From assembly GCA_905221605.1 (NCBI GenBank), contig CAJNDS010002358.1, positions 407,074-471,073 on the forward strand: a stretch of DNA of 64,000 nt, given 5' to 3'. The notes under the pieces are model-generated. The model did not search any database. It was given only the letters and a program-made list of their open reading frames with translations, and was not told the origin of the DNA. A program made the translations under genes and the position numbers. This DNA comes from Symbiodinium natans. Lineage: Eukaryota; Sar; Dinophyceae; Suessiales; Symbiodiniaceae. This document shows, piece by piece, positions 56,301-64,000 of the stretch (position 1 is the first letter of the stretch; each line of letters starts with the position of its first letter).

Positions 56301-58823
56301 GTGGTGGTGGTGGTGTGGTGGTGGTGGTGGTGGTGGTGGTGGGTGGGGGGGGGGGGTGGGGGGGTGGTGGGGGTGGTGGGGGTGGTGGGGGTGGTGGTGG
56401 TGGTGGTGGCACCTGGGTGGGATGCGAGTGGGTCGGTGTGGGTGGGGTGTGGGTGGGTGGGATGTGGGTGGGTGGGGTGAGGGTCGATGGGATGCGGGTG
56501 GGTTAGATGTGGGTTCGACTATGCAAGAACTTCATGCGCGCCTCTCCGACTCAACCGTGCGAGAAGAAAAAGCTCTTTTCCGCCCGCGCACCGACGTTTA
56601 TATCGCGTTATATTTGCGATATACGTGACAGCTTTCTGCGTTCGGGTTCGTGGCTCCCTGTTGAATTGGGTGTTCACGGGCGGAGTCATGCCCGCTGCCT
56701 GCCTCGATGGGTTCATTGGTTCGACTTTCTTTAGGTAGGGTGTCCCTGAACAAGGCAGGGAATCAGAGTTTTAGATGCGCGCTCGTCTTTCGACTCCCTG
56801 ATCTAATCTAACACGCCAAAGATTTCCTGCGCACAGGCCACGCTCGCAGTGAGAGTGACAAAGCCGATGGCCGACCACCCCGTTGAAACTAATTGTGCAC
56901 TGACAAACCAGCGCACCGGCTGTGCCCAATGAGCGTAGCGCAGGGGTATTGCAAGTGAAAGTGACAATGACTGACAATGACGATGGGCTGCAGGAAGAAG
57001 TATAATGATACCACACCAACGCCCATTGCCAGAATCTCAGAACAACCCCACCACTTGAACGGCTTCGTGCCCGAGGGTATCATTTAACCCTCTTGCTATA
57101 TTCAAAACAGGATATCATTTAACAAGATGTACATTCATAATATGTTTTAGGGGTTGGTCTCTGGGTTGGGCACTCCAGGGAGAGTCTGGGGTTGGGCACT
57201 CCAGGAGTCTCTGGGTTGGGCACTCCAGGGAGTCTCTGGGGTTGGGCAGAGTCTGGGGTTGGGCACTTCAGGGGTTGGGCACTCCAGCATTCTCTGGGTT
57301 GGGCACGGTTGACAACTCCAGGGAGACTTTGGGGTTGAGCATTTCAGGAGTCTCTCTGGGTTGCATTTCAGGGCACTTCAGGGAGTCTCTGGGGTTGGAC
57401 ACTCCAGGGCCGGGCGAGGGTAAAATCTAACAACCCCACACCGAAGGTGGGGGACAAAACTCCAGATCGGTCCGCAGGGGGGATGCGCAAACCCCAACTC
57501 AGGAATCACGTGGACATCTGAACCTTGATCACACGAAGCCTGATTCTCTGTGCTTCCGGGGGGGGCTTCAGGCCCAAAAGGTTGTGTCCCTAAACCCTGC
57601 AACCCTGAACCCTTGAACAACCCTAAACCCCAAACCCTAAATCCGAAAACCTCAAACCCTACACGCCCCATCCTCTCCCTTTACCCATCCCTGATCCTCC
57701 TAGCACTCCAAGAAGTCTGTTGGGCACTGCAGGGAGTCTCTGCAGTATAGGGAGACTCTGGGGTTGGGCACTCCAGGGGAGACTCTGGGGTTGGGCACCA
57801 GGGAGAGTCTGGGGTTGGGCACTCCAGTGAGACCGGGGGTTGGGCACTCCAGCAGTTTCGGGGTTGGGCAATTCAGGGAGTCTCTACTCTCTGTAATTGG
57901 GCAGTCCAGGGAGTCTCTAGGAGTAGACTGGGCGAGGAGAAGAGTTCCGGGCGAGGAGAAGAGTTGAGTTTAGAATCTAACAACCCCACACCGACGGTGG
58001 GGAAAAAAGAACTAACGCCTGAAGCGGAGATTGGTCGAGCGAACAATCCCTGCATAAATATTCGGCAGGCTGCCGCAAAGCTGGCAGAAGTGCTTTCCAG
58101 AAGAGATGACCGCAAGAAGGATCTCAGGTACTTCTCGTCTTCGTTAGAATGTCTGAGCGGCAAAATGCTGCAAAGCTTGTCGCTGGCCATGCAAGGCAGA
58201 TACAGAAGCATCTCCAGCTTTCAAATAGACCGTCGTCCCTAGCCGGGAGCCCAGTTTTTGCCCATGCTCCAGACTTGTCTGGACACGTTCCTGTACGACC
58301 CGGCAGGTCATGCTGATGCTGAAGGACATGCGGAATGGCCTCCCGATCAGAGATCCGGAGTGCCCTCGCAGAAGTCGTTGCTTGACGTCGGGCAGAAGTT
58401 TTTCTCAGAAGATTGTTCAACATGTCAAGTAGCCCATTGTGTTTTGGAAAGGTATCCTCCAGCAGTGGGCAGTTTGGCTCACAAGCGCGGCTTGAAGGGA
58501 CACAGGTCGCGCACAGATTTACTATTCTTACTGGACTCTCGGATTCCATTCACGAATTGCTCAGGAGCCGCAGTCGAAACAAGCGGCGGACGTCGTTCGA
58601 GACTGAGGTCGAATGGTTGGAAGACACTTTCTGGTGTGCGTCGACTGAGGAGCAGCAGCAGCCCACCTCTTCGCAGTCCAGTGAAATCCAGTGGTGCAGT
58701 GCTGAGTCCTCTTCTGTTACTGGTAGAGGGTATGGCAATGCAGTGATGTGGGACACAGCGGAGACACTGCGAGGTGCAGGACCGGACCCAAAGAAGGCGC
58801 TGCTGGATGTTGAGATGTGCTAG
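53349..58823 (+). CDS. Gene with a satellite-filled ~4.7-kb intron, helical SNRPS-type motif
   Basis: Exon 53349-53387 (VEELAKKFNLDTQ; GA donor) joins exon 58069-58127 (AAAKLAEVLSRRDDRKKDL, GT donor) in phase, and after a 20-nt gap 58148-about 58240 reads ARQIQKHLQLSNRPSS. The combined helical motif (F.LD.QAA.KLAEVL..RDDR.. and KHL..SNRPSS) is one I recall from dinoflagellate RNA-related proteins, although I cannot name the family. A later block, about 58540-58823 (ELLRSRSRNKRRTSFETEVE, WLEDTFWCASTEEQQQ), ends at TAG and may be the C-terminus. Between the first two exons lie all the satellites of 53.86-57.92 kb. The join is inferred from reading phase and motif continuity; two paralogous fragments are the alternative. 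Confidence 0.45.
53866..54075 (+). repeat. TTGGGCACTCCAGGGAGTCT minisatellite
   Basis: About eight degenerate units of 24-30 bp (GGGTTGGGCACTCCAGG with GAGTCTCTGG) at the start of the satellite region. Confidence 0.9.
54291..55582. repeat. Satellite with alternating 187/166-bp monomers (353-bp dimer)
   Basis: The anchor GAAAAGTTGATTTT recurs at 54291, 54478, 54644, 54831, 54997, 55184, 55331 and 55474, giving spacings 187, 166, 187, 166, 187, 147, 143. The 353-bp dimer is virtually exact twice (54490-54842 and 54843-55195). Units contain GGACCGAGAGTCAGCTG and ACCCTCGATCAACCCTC. Identical 73-codon minus frames in each dimer are artefacts of the period. Confidence 0.95.
55583..56420. repeat. 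GTGGTGGTCC minisatellite grading into a long (GGT)n microsatellite
   Basis: 55583-55790 has GTGGTGGTCCGTGGTGGTG-like units as at 62.37-62.83 kb; from 55795 it becomes nearly pure (GGT)n with G runs. A degenerate GAACCTGGTGGTGTGGTACC segment occurs at 55820-55905 and again at 56208-56280. His/Pro/Thr and Gly/Trp/Val frames are artefacts. Confidence 0.95.
56425..57135. other. Spacer within the satellite region
   Basis: GGGTGGGATGTGGGT-type repeats (56405-56515), then about 600 bp of non-repetitive DNA without a supported gene. Confidence 0.5.
57150..57420 (+). repeat. TTGGGCACTCCAGG minisatellite, second block
   Basis: About ten degenerate units with GAGTCTCTGGG spacers; same family as 53866-54075. 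Confidence 0.9.
57585..57665 (+). repeat. Degenerate CCCTAAAC array
   Basis: CCCTAAACCCTGCAACCCTG and AACCCTAAACCCC words: telomere-like repeats in the reverse orientation to those at 36.3, 39.6 and 51.5 kb. Confidence 0.75.
57715..57925 (+). repeat. TTGGGCACTCCAGG minisatellite, third block
   Basis: About eight units ending about 140 bp before the exon at 58069. A copy of TCTAACAACCCCACACCGA lies next to both the second and third blocks (57426 and 57974). Confidence 0.9.
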
Positions 58824-58829
58824 GGTTGA

Positions 58830-59590
58830 TTTCTTCTGTTTTGCATATATGCTTAGCACAAACCGATCTACAAGCGGCCTGTGGCACGGTTACGAAAGCT
58901 AGCTCTTTCAGCCTTGTTTTAGGTCATCCGATCCAGGTGGGCTTAACCTTCAATGTATCGGTAGCTTGGTTCCCCTGCAGGCTTCCGATTTCTTCGGAGG
59001 AACCCCTCCCCTCCCGTATCCCGTTCACTGCTATACGCTGCTTTGGTGCCAGGTTGCTTCAGCACGCGGCCCTCGACCACAGACATTGCTTGAGCGGTTC
59101 GGATGATTCGGCTTGGTGCTTGCTAGCTGTCCCTTGAAAAAGATGGTTGAATATGCCTTTCTCGGCCTTTTGGCAAGCAGCCAGCGATAGCCTGCGGGAC
59201 AAGACTACGGGACTACGGTTTTTTGGTTGCATGGACATTGCAGAGAAGGGTTTGGGTCCCCGCAACGTTTTGATCGAATTCTCTTGGCTGACTTTTTGGC
59301 TGGGCCAGGGTGCAGGGCCGAGGGCTGGGGATGGGGATGTCTTTTCGCATCTTAGGGAAAAGGCAATATTACAAAACGGTACATAATAATATGTTCATGA
59401 GAATATTCTCCTTGATTTGATCCCACCCATTTAAGAATAATTGTAAACTGTTCGTGCGCGCTGCTTCGGCAGCCGGGCCGGGAAAGGCCTCAAAAAAGGG
59501 GAGGGGGTCCCAGGAAGGGCTAAGGCGTCTTAGGGGGGTCGCAGGAGGGTCGCAGTTGGTCCCAGGGGGGTCGCAGGGGGATCAAAAAGG
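58830..59590. other. No supported gene; one U2-like word
   Basis: A short open frame (59147-59386) has no motif. At 59161-59174 the word CTCGGCCTTTTGGC, extended to 16 nt by the preceding TT, matches the 5' region of U2 snRNA, but the rest of U2 is absent. Confidence 0.4.
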
Positions 59591-59850
59591 AGATTAGAAA
59601 CTGGCCTGCGAGTCAGAAACTACGAATCAGAAACTCCGAGTCAGAAACTGCCCCAATTCAGAAACTCCGAATCAGGAGCCGGCACATCTCAGAAACTACA
59701 CATCAGAAACCCGCGCGACTCAGAAAACTGCAGAAAACTGCCCATCAGAAACCTGCGCGAATCAGAAACTGCGCATCAGAAACCCACGGGAATTAGAAAC
59801 TGCGAATCAGCAACTGCGCAGCAGAAACTTGCCTGCGAAGCACAAACCTG
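59588..59850. repeat. CAGAAACTGCGAAT minisatellite
   Basis: About 17 degenerate 14-18 bp units around TCAGAAACT(G/C)C. Confidence 0.85.
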
Positions 59851-59871
59851 CTGGAGGGGGAGGGGGGGTAA

Positions 59872-60392
59872 GACGAAATTCGGCCTTGAAGCCGAAATTC
59901 GGCTCCTGAAGACGAAATTCGGCCCGGAAGCCTAAATTCAGCCTTGAAGACGAAATTCGGCCCTGAAGCCGAAATTCGGCTCTTGAAGATGAAATTCGGT
60001 CCCGAAGACGAAAATTCGGCCCTGAAGCTTAAATTCGGTTTCGGTCCCCCTTGGGCCTGCAGCCTAAATTGGCCCAGAACCGATTTTCGTCTTCAGGAGC
60101 CGAATTTCGGCTTCAGGACCGAATTTCGTCTTCAGGATTGAATTTAGGCTTCCGGGCCGAATTTCGTCTTCAGGAACCGAGTTTCGGCTTCAGGGCCGAA
60201 TTTCGTCTTTAGCGGCCGAGTTTCGTCTTCGGGGCCGAATTTCGTCTTCGGGGCCGAATTTCGGGCTCAGGGACCTAATTTAGGCTTCCGGGCCGAATTT
60301 CGTTTTCAATGCCGAATTTCGTCTGCGGGGCTTAATTTCGATTGGGCCGAATTTCGTCTTCAAAATTCGTCTTCGAATTTCGTCTTCGCCCA
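59872..60392. repeat. CGAAATTCGGC minisatellite in head-to-head inverted blocks
   Basis: 59872-60045 carries GAAGACGAAATTCGGCCCTG units. 60070-60392 carries the reverse complement (CAGGGCCGAATTTCGTCTTC). The two halves can fold into a large cruciform. CGAAATTCG is itself nearly palindromic. Confidence 0.92.
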
Positions 60393-60463
60393 CCCCCCCC
60401 CCCCCGGAAAAGGGGACGCACTTCCCCGGGTCTCTGAACGATAGGCGACATTTACGCCAAGAA

Positions 60464-60808
60464 ATATCCCCATAAAAGGCTACGGGCTCGACCCCCATTT
60501 TCGCTCTGGCCTTGCAGGGGGATCCTGAAAATTCCGGGAATTTTAACGCTTATTGTCTAAAAATCCTGGGAATTTTGGGAATCACCCGGAGCTGAAAATT
60601 CCCGGAATTTTAGGAATCACCCGGATTGAGGTTTAGGCTTTCCGGATTGGATCTATGGTTCTAGCACAACAATGATGACGTGGGTGCCCCTTCACCTTCA
60701 GGGAAATCTTCAAGGAAATCTCTTGGTCCAGGGTAGTTCAGATGACGGTCGCCGCCCGCCAGCTGTTCAAGGGGGTTCGGCCTCACGATCACATATCAAC
60801 AACAACAG
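60464..60808 (-). repeat. Copy A of a duplicated minus-strand exon region
   Basis: Direct repeat of 61695-62094 at a distance of 1231 bp, lacking 57 bp. The minus strand reads a coding-like exon at about 60790-60685 (LEQLAGGDRH, GPRDFLEDFPEGEGAPTSSL) and, after a spacer with AAAATTCCGGGAATTTT palindromes, GVEPVAFYGDI. Function unknown. Confidence 0.7.
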
Positions 60809-60959
60809 AATCACCATGTTCGCACATTCACTTCCACTTGGCGGTATGCAGTGTCGACGCTGGACACGCCTCATGAGTTTTTCGGGATCCCCGGGTTCAG
60901 GGTTTAAGGGTTTTACGGTTGTAGGAGTTTGTGGGGTTTGGGGGGTCTTGTTTTTGCTT

Positions 60960-61640
60960 CTGTCGTAATGGTGTGGGTTTTGTCGGGCGTGGTGGGGGTG
61001 GGTGGTTTTGGGGTGCTGAGGGGCTGGGGTTGAGGGGCCAGGCTGGGGTTTTGGTTTGCTGCAATGGTTTGGGTTTTGTCCGGTATGGTGGGGGTGGGTG
61101 GTTTTGGGGTGCTGAGGGGCTGGGGCTGAGGGGCTGGGGTTTGAGGGGCTAGGGCTGAGGGGTTGGGGTTGAGGGGCTGAAGGGCTGAGGGGCTGAAGGG
61201 CTGAGGGGCTGAGGGCTTGAACCGCTGAGTTGAGAAGGGGTTGAAGAGGGGCTGAGGAGGGGCTGAGAGGAGAGGGATTGAAGGAGGGGCTGTTGAGGGG
61301 CGGGGTTGCTGAAGGGAGGGATTGTTGAAGGGAAGGGCTATTGAAGGGGGTTGTTGAGGGTTGCGAGGGGGCTGTTCCGGGACTGCTGAGGGATTGTTGA
61401 GGGCCGTTGAGGGCTGAGGACTCCTGCATTTTATGGCATTTTATTGGTTTTGGGGGGCTTTGGGGTGCTGAGGGGTTGGACTGCGGGATTGGGGTTGAAA
61501 GGTTGGGGTTTTTGTAATGGTTTGGGTTTTGTCGGGTATGGTGGGGGGGGGTGGGTTTGGGATATTGAGGGGTTGGGGCTGAGGGTCTATGGCTGAGGGT
61601 CTGGGATTGAAGGGGTTGAGGGGCTGAGGACTTTCTCTTT
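60960..61640. repeat. GGGGCTGAG minisatellite and GTTTTGTCGGGTATGGTGGG unit
   Basis: A ~59-bp unit (GTTTGGGTTTTGTCGG, GGTTTTGGGGTGCTGAGGGG) occurs near 60973, 61068 and 61508 and again near 62268. Between them GGGGCTGAAGGGCTGAG repeats fill the space. Confidence 0.88.
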
Positions 61641-61694
61641 TTTCTATTCAATACGTGATGATGCCGTCGATGGAATCGACGGGTTCCCTCTAAT

Positions 61695-62094
61695 ATATCC
61701 CCATAAAAGGCTACGGGCTCGACCCCTTTTTTCGCTCTGCGGCCGCCCTGTCGGATGCCCCGCCTCCTCTTCCGGTCCATTTGGCTGATTGTGAGGGCCT
61801 TGCAGGGGGATCCTGAAAATTCCGGGAATTTTAACACTTTTTGTCTAAAAATCCTGGGAATTTTGGGAATCACCCGGAGCTGAAAATTCCCGGAATTTTA
61901 GGAATTGTCCGGATTGAGGTTTGGGCTTGCCGGGTTGGATTTTGAGGTTCCAACGCAACAGGGATGACGTGGGTGCCCCTTCACCTTCAAGGAAATCGTC
62001 AAGGAAATCTCTTGGTCCAGAGTAGTTCCGATGACGGTCGTCGCCCGCCAGTTGTTCAAGGGGGCTCGGCCTCACGATCACATATCAGCAACAG
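61695..62094 (-). repeat. Copy B of the duplicated minus-strand exon region
   Basis: Minus-strand exon at about 62065-61960 (LEQLAGDDRH, GPRDFLDDFLEGEGAPTSSL) and, further on, MDRKRRRGIRQGGRRAKKGV followed by EPVAFYGDIL. The 57 bp at 61740-61796, absent from copy A, encode most of that basic stretch. First-base G content supports coding on the minus strand for the first exon. The family is not recognised. Confidence 0.6.
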
Positions 62095-62359
62095 CTCTCG
62101 AAAAATCCTAGGAATTTAAAATTCCGGTAATTTTCGGGATCCCCCGGGTTCAGGGTTTTACGCTTTACGGTGTAGGGTTTTGGGGTTTAATAGAAATTGT
62201 GTAGGGTTTGTGTCCGGAGTTTTGTCGTGTTTTGGGGGGGTTTTGTTTTTTGCTTTTGCTGTAACGGTTTGGGTTCTGTCGGGTGTGGTGGGGGGTGGGT
62301 GGTTTTGGGGTGCTGAGGGGTTGGGGCTGAAAGGCTGGGGTTTTGGGGGGTTTTCCCGA

Positions 62360-62828
62360 ATGCCCGCGGTGGTGGTCCCGTGGTGGTGGTCCGTGGTCCC
62401 GTGGTGGTTCGTCGTGGTGGTCCCACAGCGTGGTGGTGGTCCCGTGGTGGTGGTGCTCCTTTGGTAGTGGTGGTCTGTCGTGGTGGTGGCGGTGTCCGTG
62501 GTGGTGGTGGTCCCTGGTGGCCGTGGTGGTGGTCCCGTGGTGGTGGCCGGGTGGCGGTGGTCCGTGGCGGTGGTCCGCGGTGGTGGTCTCCTGGTGGTGG
62601 TTCCGTGGTGGTGGTCCCGTGGTGGTGGTCCCGTGGCGGTGGTCCGTGGTGGTGGTCCGCGGCGGTGTTCCGTGGTGGTTGGTCCGTGGTGGTGGTCCGT
62701 GGCGGGGGTCCGTGCGGGTGGTTGTGTTGGTGGTCGTGGTGGTGGTCTCGTGGTGGTGGTCTTGTGGTGGTGGTGGTGGTCTTGTGGTGGTGGTCTCGTG
62801 GTGGTGGTCTCGTGGTGGTGGTCCGTGG
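62360..62828. repeat. GTGGTGGTCCCGTGGTGG minisatellite
   Basis: About 40 units of 9-12 bp, the same family as 55583-55790. On the minus strand it fuses in frame with the end of the retrotransposon ORF, giving a His/Pro/Thr tail. Confidence 0.93.
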
Positions 62829-62834
62829 TTTATG

Positions 62835-64000
62835 AAAGAGATACGTTGTCTCAAGAGTTGACCCGTCGACCCCGGTTTACGCAGAAGATTGTCGTCGGCT
62901 GCCCGCCGACAAAGTGATGTCAAAAGACGATCCCTTTCCGGCTCCAAACCTCCCGAATGCTCAAAGACCAATGGTTCAAATTCTACGCCCTGCGCATGAC
63001 ATCTCTGAGCTGTCGCACGATCTCTACGCTTGTTCTCCGCCCGAGCTTTGGCAGCCGACAAACTTTCACGTCCCAGATCCGATGACCGAAAAGGAGAAAC
63101 AATCGAGATATCAAGGGCAATTTTCGGCATCAGGCTCCAAAACAGATTGCCTACAAAGAGCAGTGGGGATAGTCAAGATATCTGCCGGGCGTTGAGCAGG
63201 CAAGTCAGGGAGAAGATGATTGGATTCTAATTTGCACTGTAATTTCCCTCCCTGAAGAATCCGATAAATTTCGTCCCGAATCATATTATGTAGGACCGTT
63301 TTTCCTCCAAGCATATGACAAGCGAGCGTGTGGTGTCCAAAAGAATCCTGAGATTGGGCGCATCGTGGACATGCCATATCGCCTTCAAATACTTGTCTTC
63401 CAAGTCGCATAGAAAGAATATCGTGGAATGCAACATTAGACAAACATGTATCAAAGGCATGGCTTGGGATAGCTCGAATCCATCCATCCGCCCATGGGGC
63501 GGCAAACGCCCGGAGCACCCGCTTGTGTTGATCCGAAAAAATATCATCAAGACCCTTACGGAAGGAGAGCATCACGACATCCATCAATTCCTTTTGTTTC
63601 GGTTTGATGTCGGGATTCTCAAATTCAGACTGCCAATTCGGGAAGATCTGCGCAAGTCGCTGAATTGCAGGAGCCCAACCCAATCTCGAGTAGCCCGGTC
63701 GGGCGGGGACCAAAGCCTCAACCAATGGCGCCACGGCCCGGCACGCCACCACAAACGTTAGGTCAGCTCTTCCAAACACTTGATTTCCAAGAGGGATCTG
63801 TTCGGAAGTAAACCCTAAACCACCAGCAGTGCTAGGGAGCATGGCTTGGAGCCATTGGGCATTCGTGAGTTTCCCGCCGAAAAGATTCTCAAAGGCCTCC
63901 CTATATCTACCATCATACCACTCCAAGAGTGGAATCAAGAAATGTCGAGGAGCAGTCCTACCCAAATAATTCAACTGAGGCCAACCCATGCAAGTCTGAA
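62835..64000 (-). mobile_element. Non-LTR retrotransposon, 3' part (continues beyond the window)
   Basis: Minus-strand open frame entering from the right edge (first complete codons QTCMGWPQL) and covering the region after the reverse-transcriptase palm: thumb-like helices, a CCHC motif, then a C-terminal nuclease-like region. The 3' end lies directly at the GTGGTGGTCC minisatellite. The layout resembles LINEs with a restriction-like endonuclease (R2/CRE-type), but the RT core is outside the window, so the clade is not certain. Confidence 0.75.
62837..64000 (-). pseudogene. LINE ORF C-terminus with CCHC and restriction-like endonuclease region, one frameshift
   Basis: Frame 1 (64000 to 63111) includes DGRYREAFENLFGG, PSTAGGLGFTSEQIPLGN, the zinc motif CPRCAQSQDSFGHHTLAC (CX2CX8HX4C) and QRPADILTIPTALC, then stops. 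Frame 2 (from about 63130) continues the family pattern: ALDISIVSPF, KARAENKRRDRATAQRC, GVEFEPLVFEHSGG. The order RPAD...ALDxxxVSP...F.P.V.E..GG is the usual end of such LINE proteins, and the Asp/Glu residues fit a PD-(D/E)xK-like site. The shift is explained by one extra base in the four-T run 63121-63124. Frame 2 then runs into the minisatellite. The 5' end is outside the window. Confidence 0.72.

Noticed and set aside
55447-56628. Minus-strand 321-codon His/Pro/Thr frame and plus-strand 342-codon Gly/Trp/Val frame
   Set aside because: Both are produced by the (GGT)n microsatellite; neither has a non-repetitive domain.
59451-59475. U6 snRNA-like word GCTTCGGCAGC
   Set aside because: Only 11 nt match and the ACATATACT and downstream U6 core are missing.
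60767-61873. 368-codon minus-strand Pro/Ser-rich frame
   Set aside because: Most of it is GGGGCTGAG minisatellite read backwards. Only the duplicated exon pieces at its ends look real and are annotated separately.
1-64000. CRISPR arrays, bacterial operons, rRNA or tRNA genes
   Set aside because: None seen. Tandem repeats here have no constant-repeat/variable-spacer pattern, the splicing pattern is eukaryotic, and no rRNA stretch or tRNA cloverleaf could be recognised by eye; a tRNAscan-SE and Infernal run would be needed to be certain.

Overview
The window looks like nuclear DNA of a dinoflagellate. Three observations support this. (1) Conserved genes are cut into many small exons whose introns end in AG but start with GC or GA as often as GT; eight introns read in the first 2.2 kb have 2 GT, 4 GC and 2 GA donors. 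(2) A relic of the dinoflagellate spliced leader (18 of 21 positions, including the 3' end TTTTGGCTCAAG) lies at 36401-36421 ahead of a gag-like retroelement. (3) TTTAGGG-type arrays and CCCTAAA-bearing minisatellites occur inside the sequence, and one gene carries a PH-like domain that I associate from memory with dinoflagellates. I cannot name the species. Most long open frames here are chance or antisense frames; the real exons are usually 20-300 bp, so exon borders are approximate unless given exactly.

Layout. 0.27-2.3 kb: two redox genes on the plus strand, a glutaredoxin followed by a methionine sulfoxide reductase B (MsrB). In MsrB an in-frame TGA takes the place of the catalytic cysteine, so it is a candidate selenoprotein. 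2.5-11 kb: weakly supported exon blocks, one multi-exon gene of unknown function (9.68-10.7 kb) and microsatellites. 11.6-15.2 kb: an AT-rich satellite island with a ~245-bp satellite, a 1.2-1.3 kb tandem duplication and an array of 31-bp-arm hairpins. 15.5-24.3 kb: several unassigned multi-exon plus-strand genes. 25-27.4 kb: simple repeats. 28.0-29.95 kb: an ankyrin-repeat gene. 33.2-34.0 kb: a probable multi-pass membrane protein. 35.5-40.3 kb: a CCCTAAA minisatellite, degenerate telomeric repeats, the spliced-leader relic, a frameshifted gag-like pseudogene with a zinc knuckle, a second region ending in a CCCH zinc finger, more telomeric repeats and a 13-bp minisatellite. 44.4-45.1 kb: a RanBP1-domain exon. 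48.2-50.3 kb: a gene with a dinoflagellate PH-like domain. 51.5 kb: a TTTAGGG array starting at a stop codon. 53.35-58.8 kb: a gene apparently split by a ~4.7-kb intron packed with satellites. 59.6-62.8 kb: further minisatellites and a 1.23-kb-spaced duplication of a minus-strand exon. 62.8-64 kb: the 3' end of a non-LTR retrotransposon on the minus strand.

The only functional link I can defend is between glutaredoxin and MsrB: both use thiol or selenol chemistry, and glutaredoxin can reduce some MsrB enzymes. Almost all supported genes lie on the plus strand, as expected of the unidirectional gene clusters of dinoflagellates; the exceptions are the retrotransposon and the duplicated exon at the right end.
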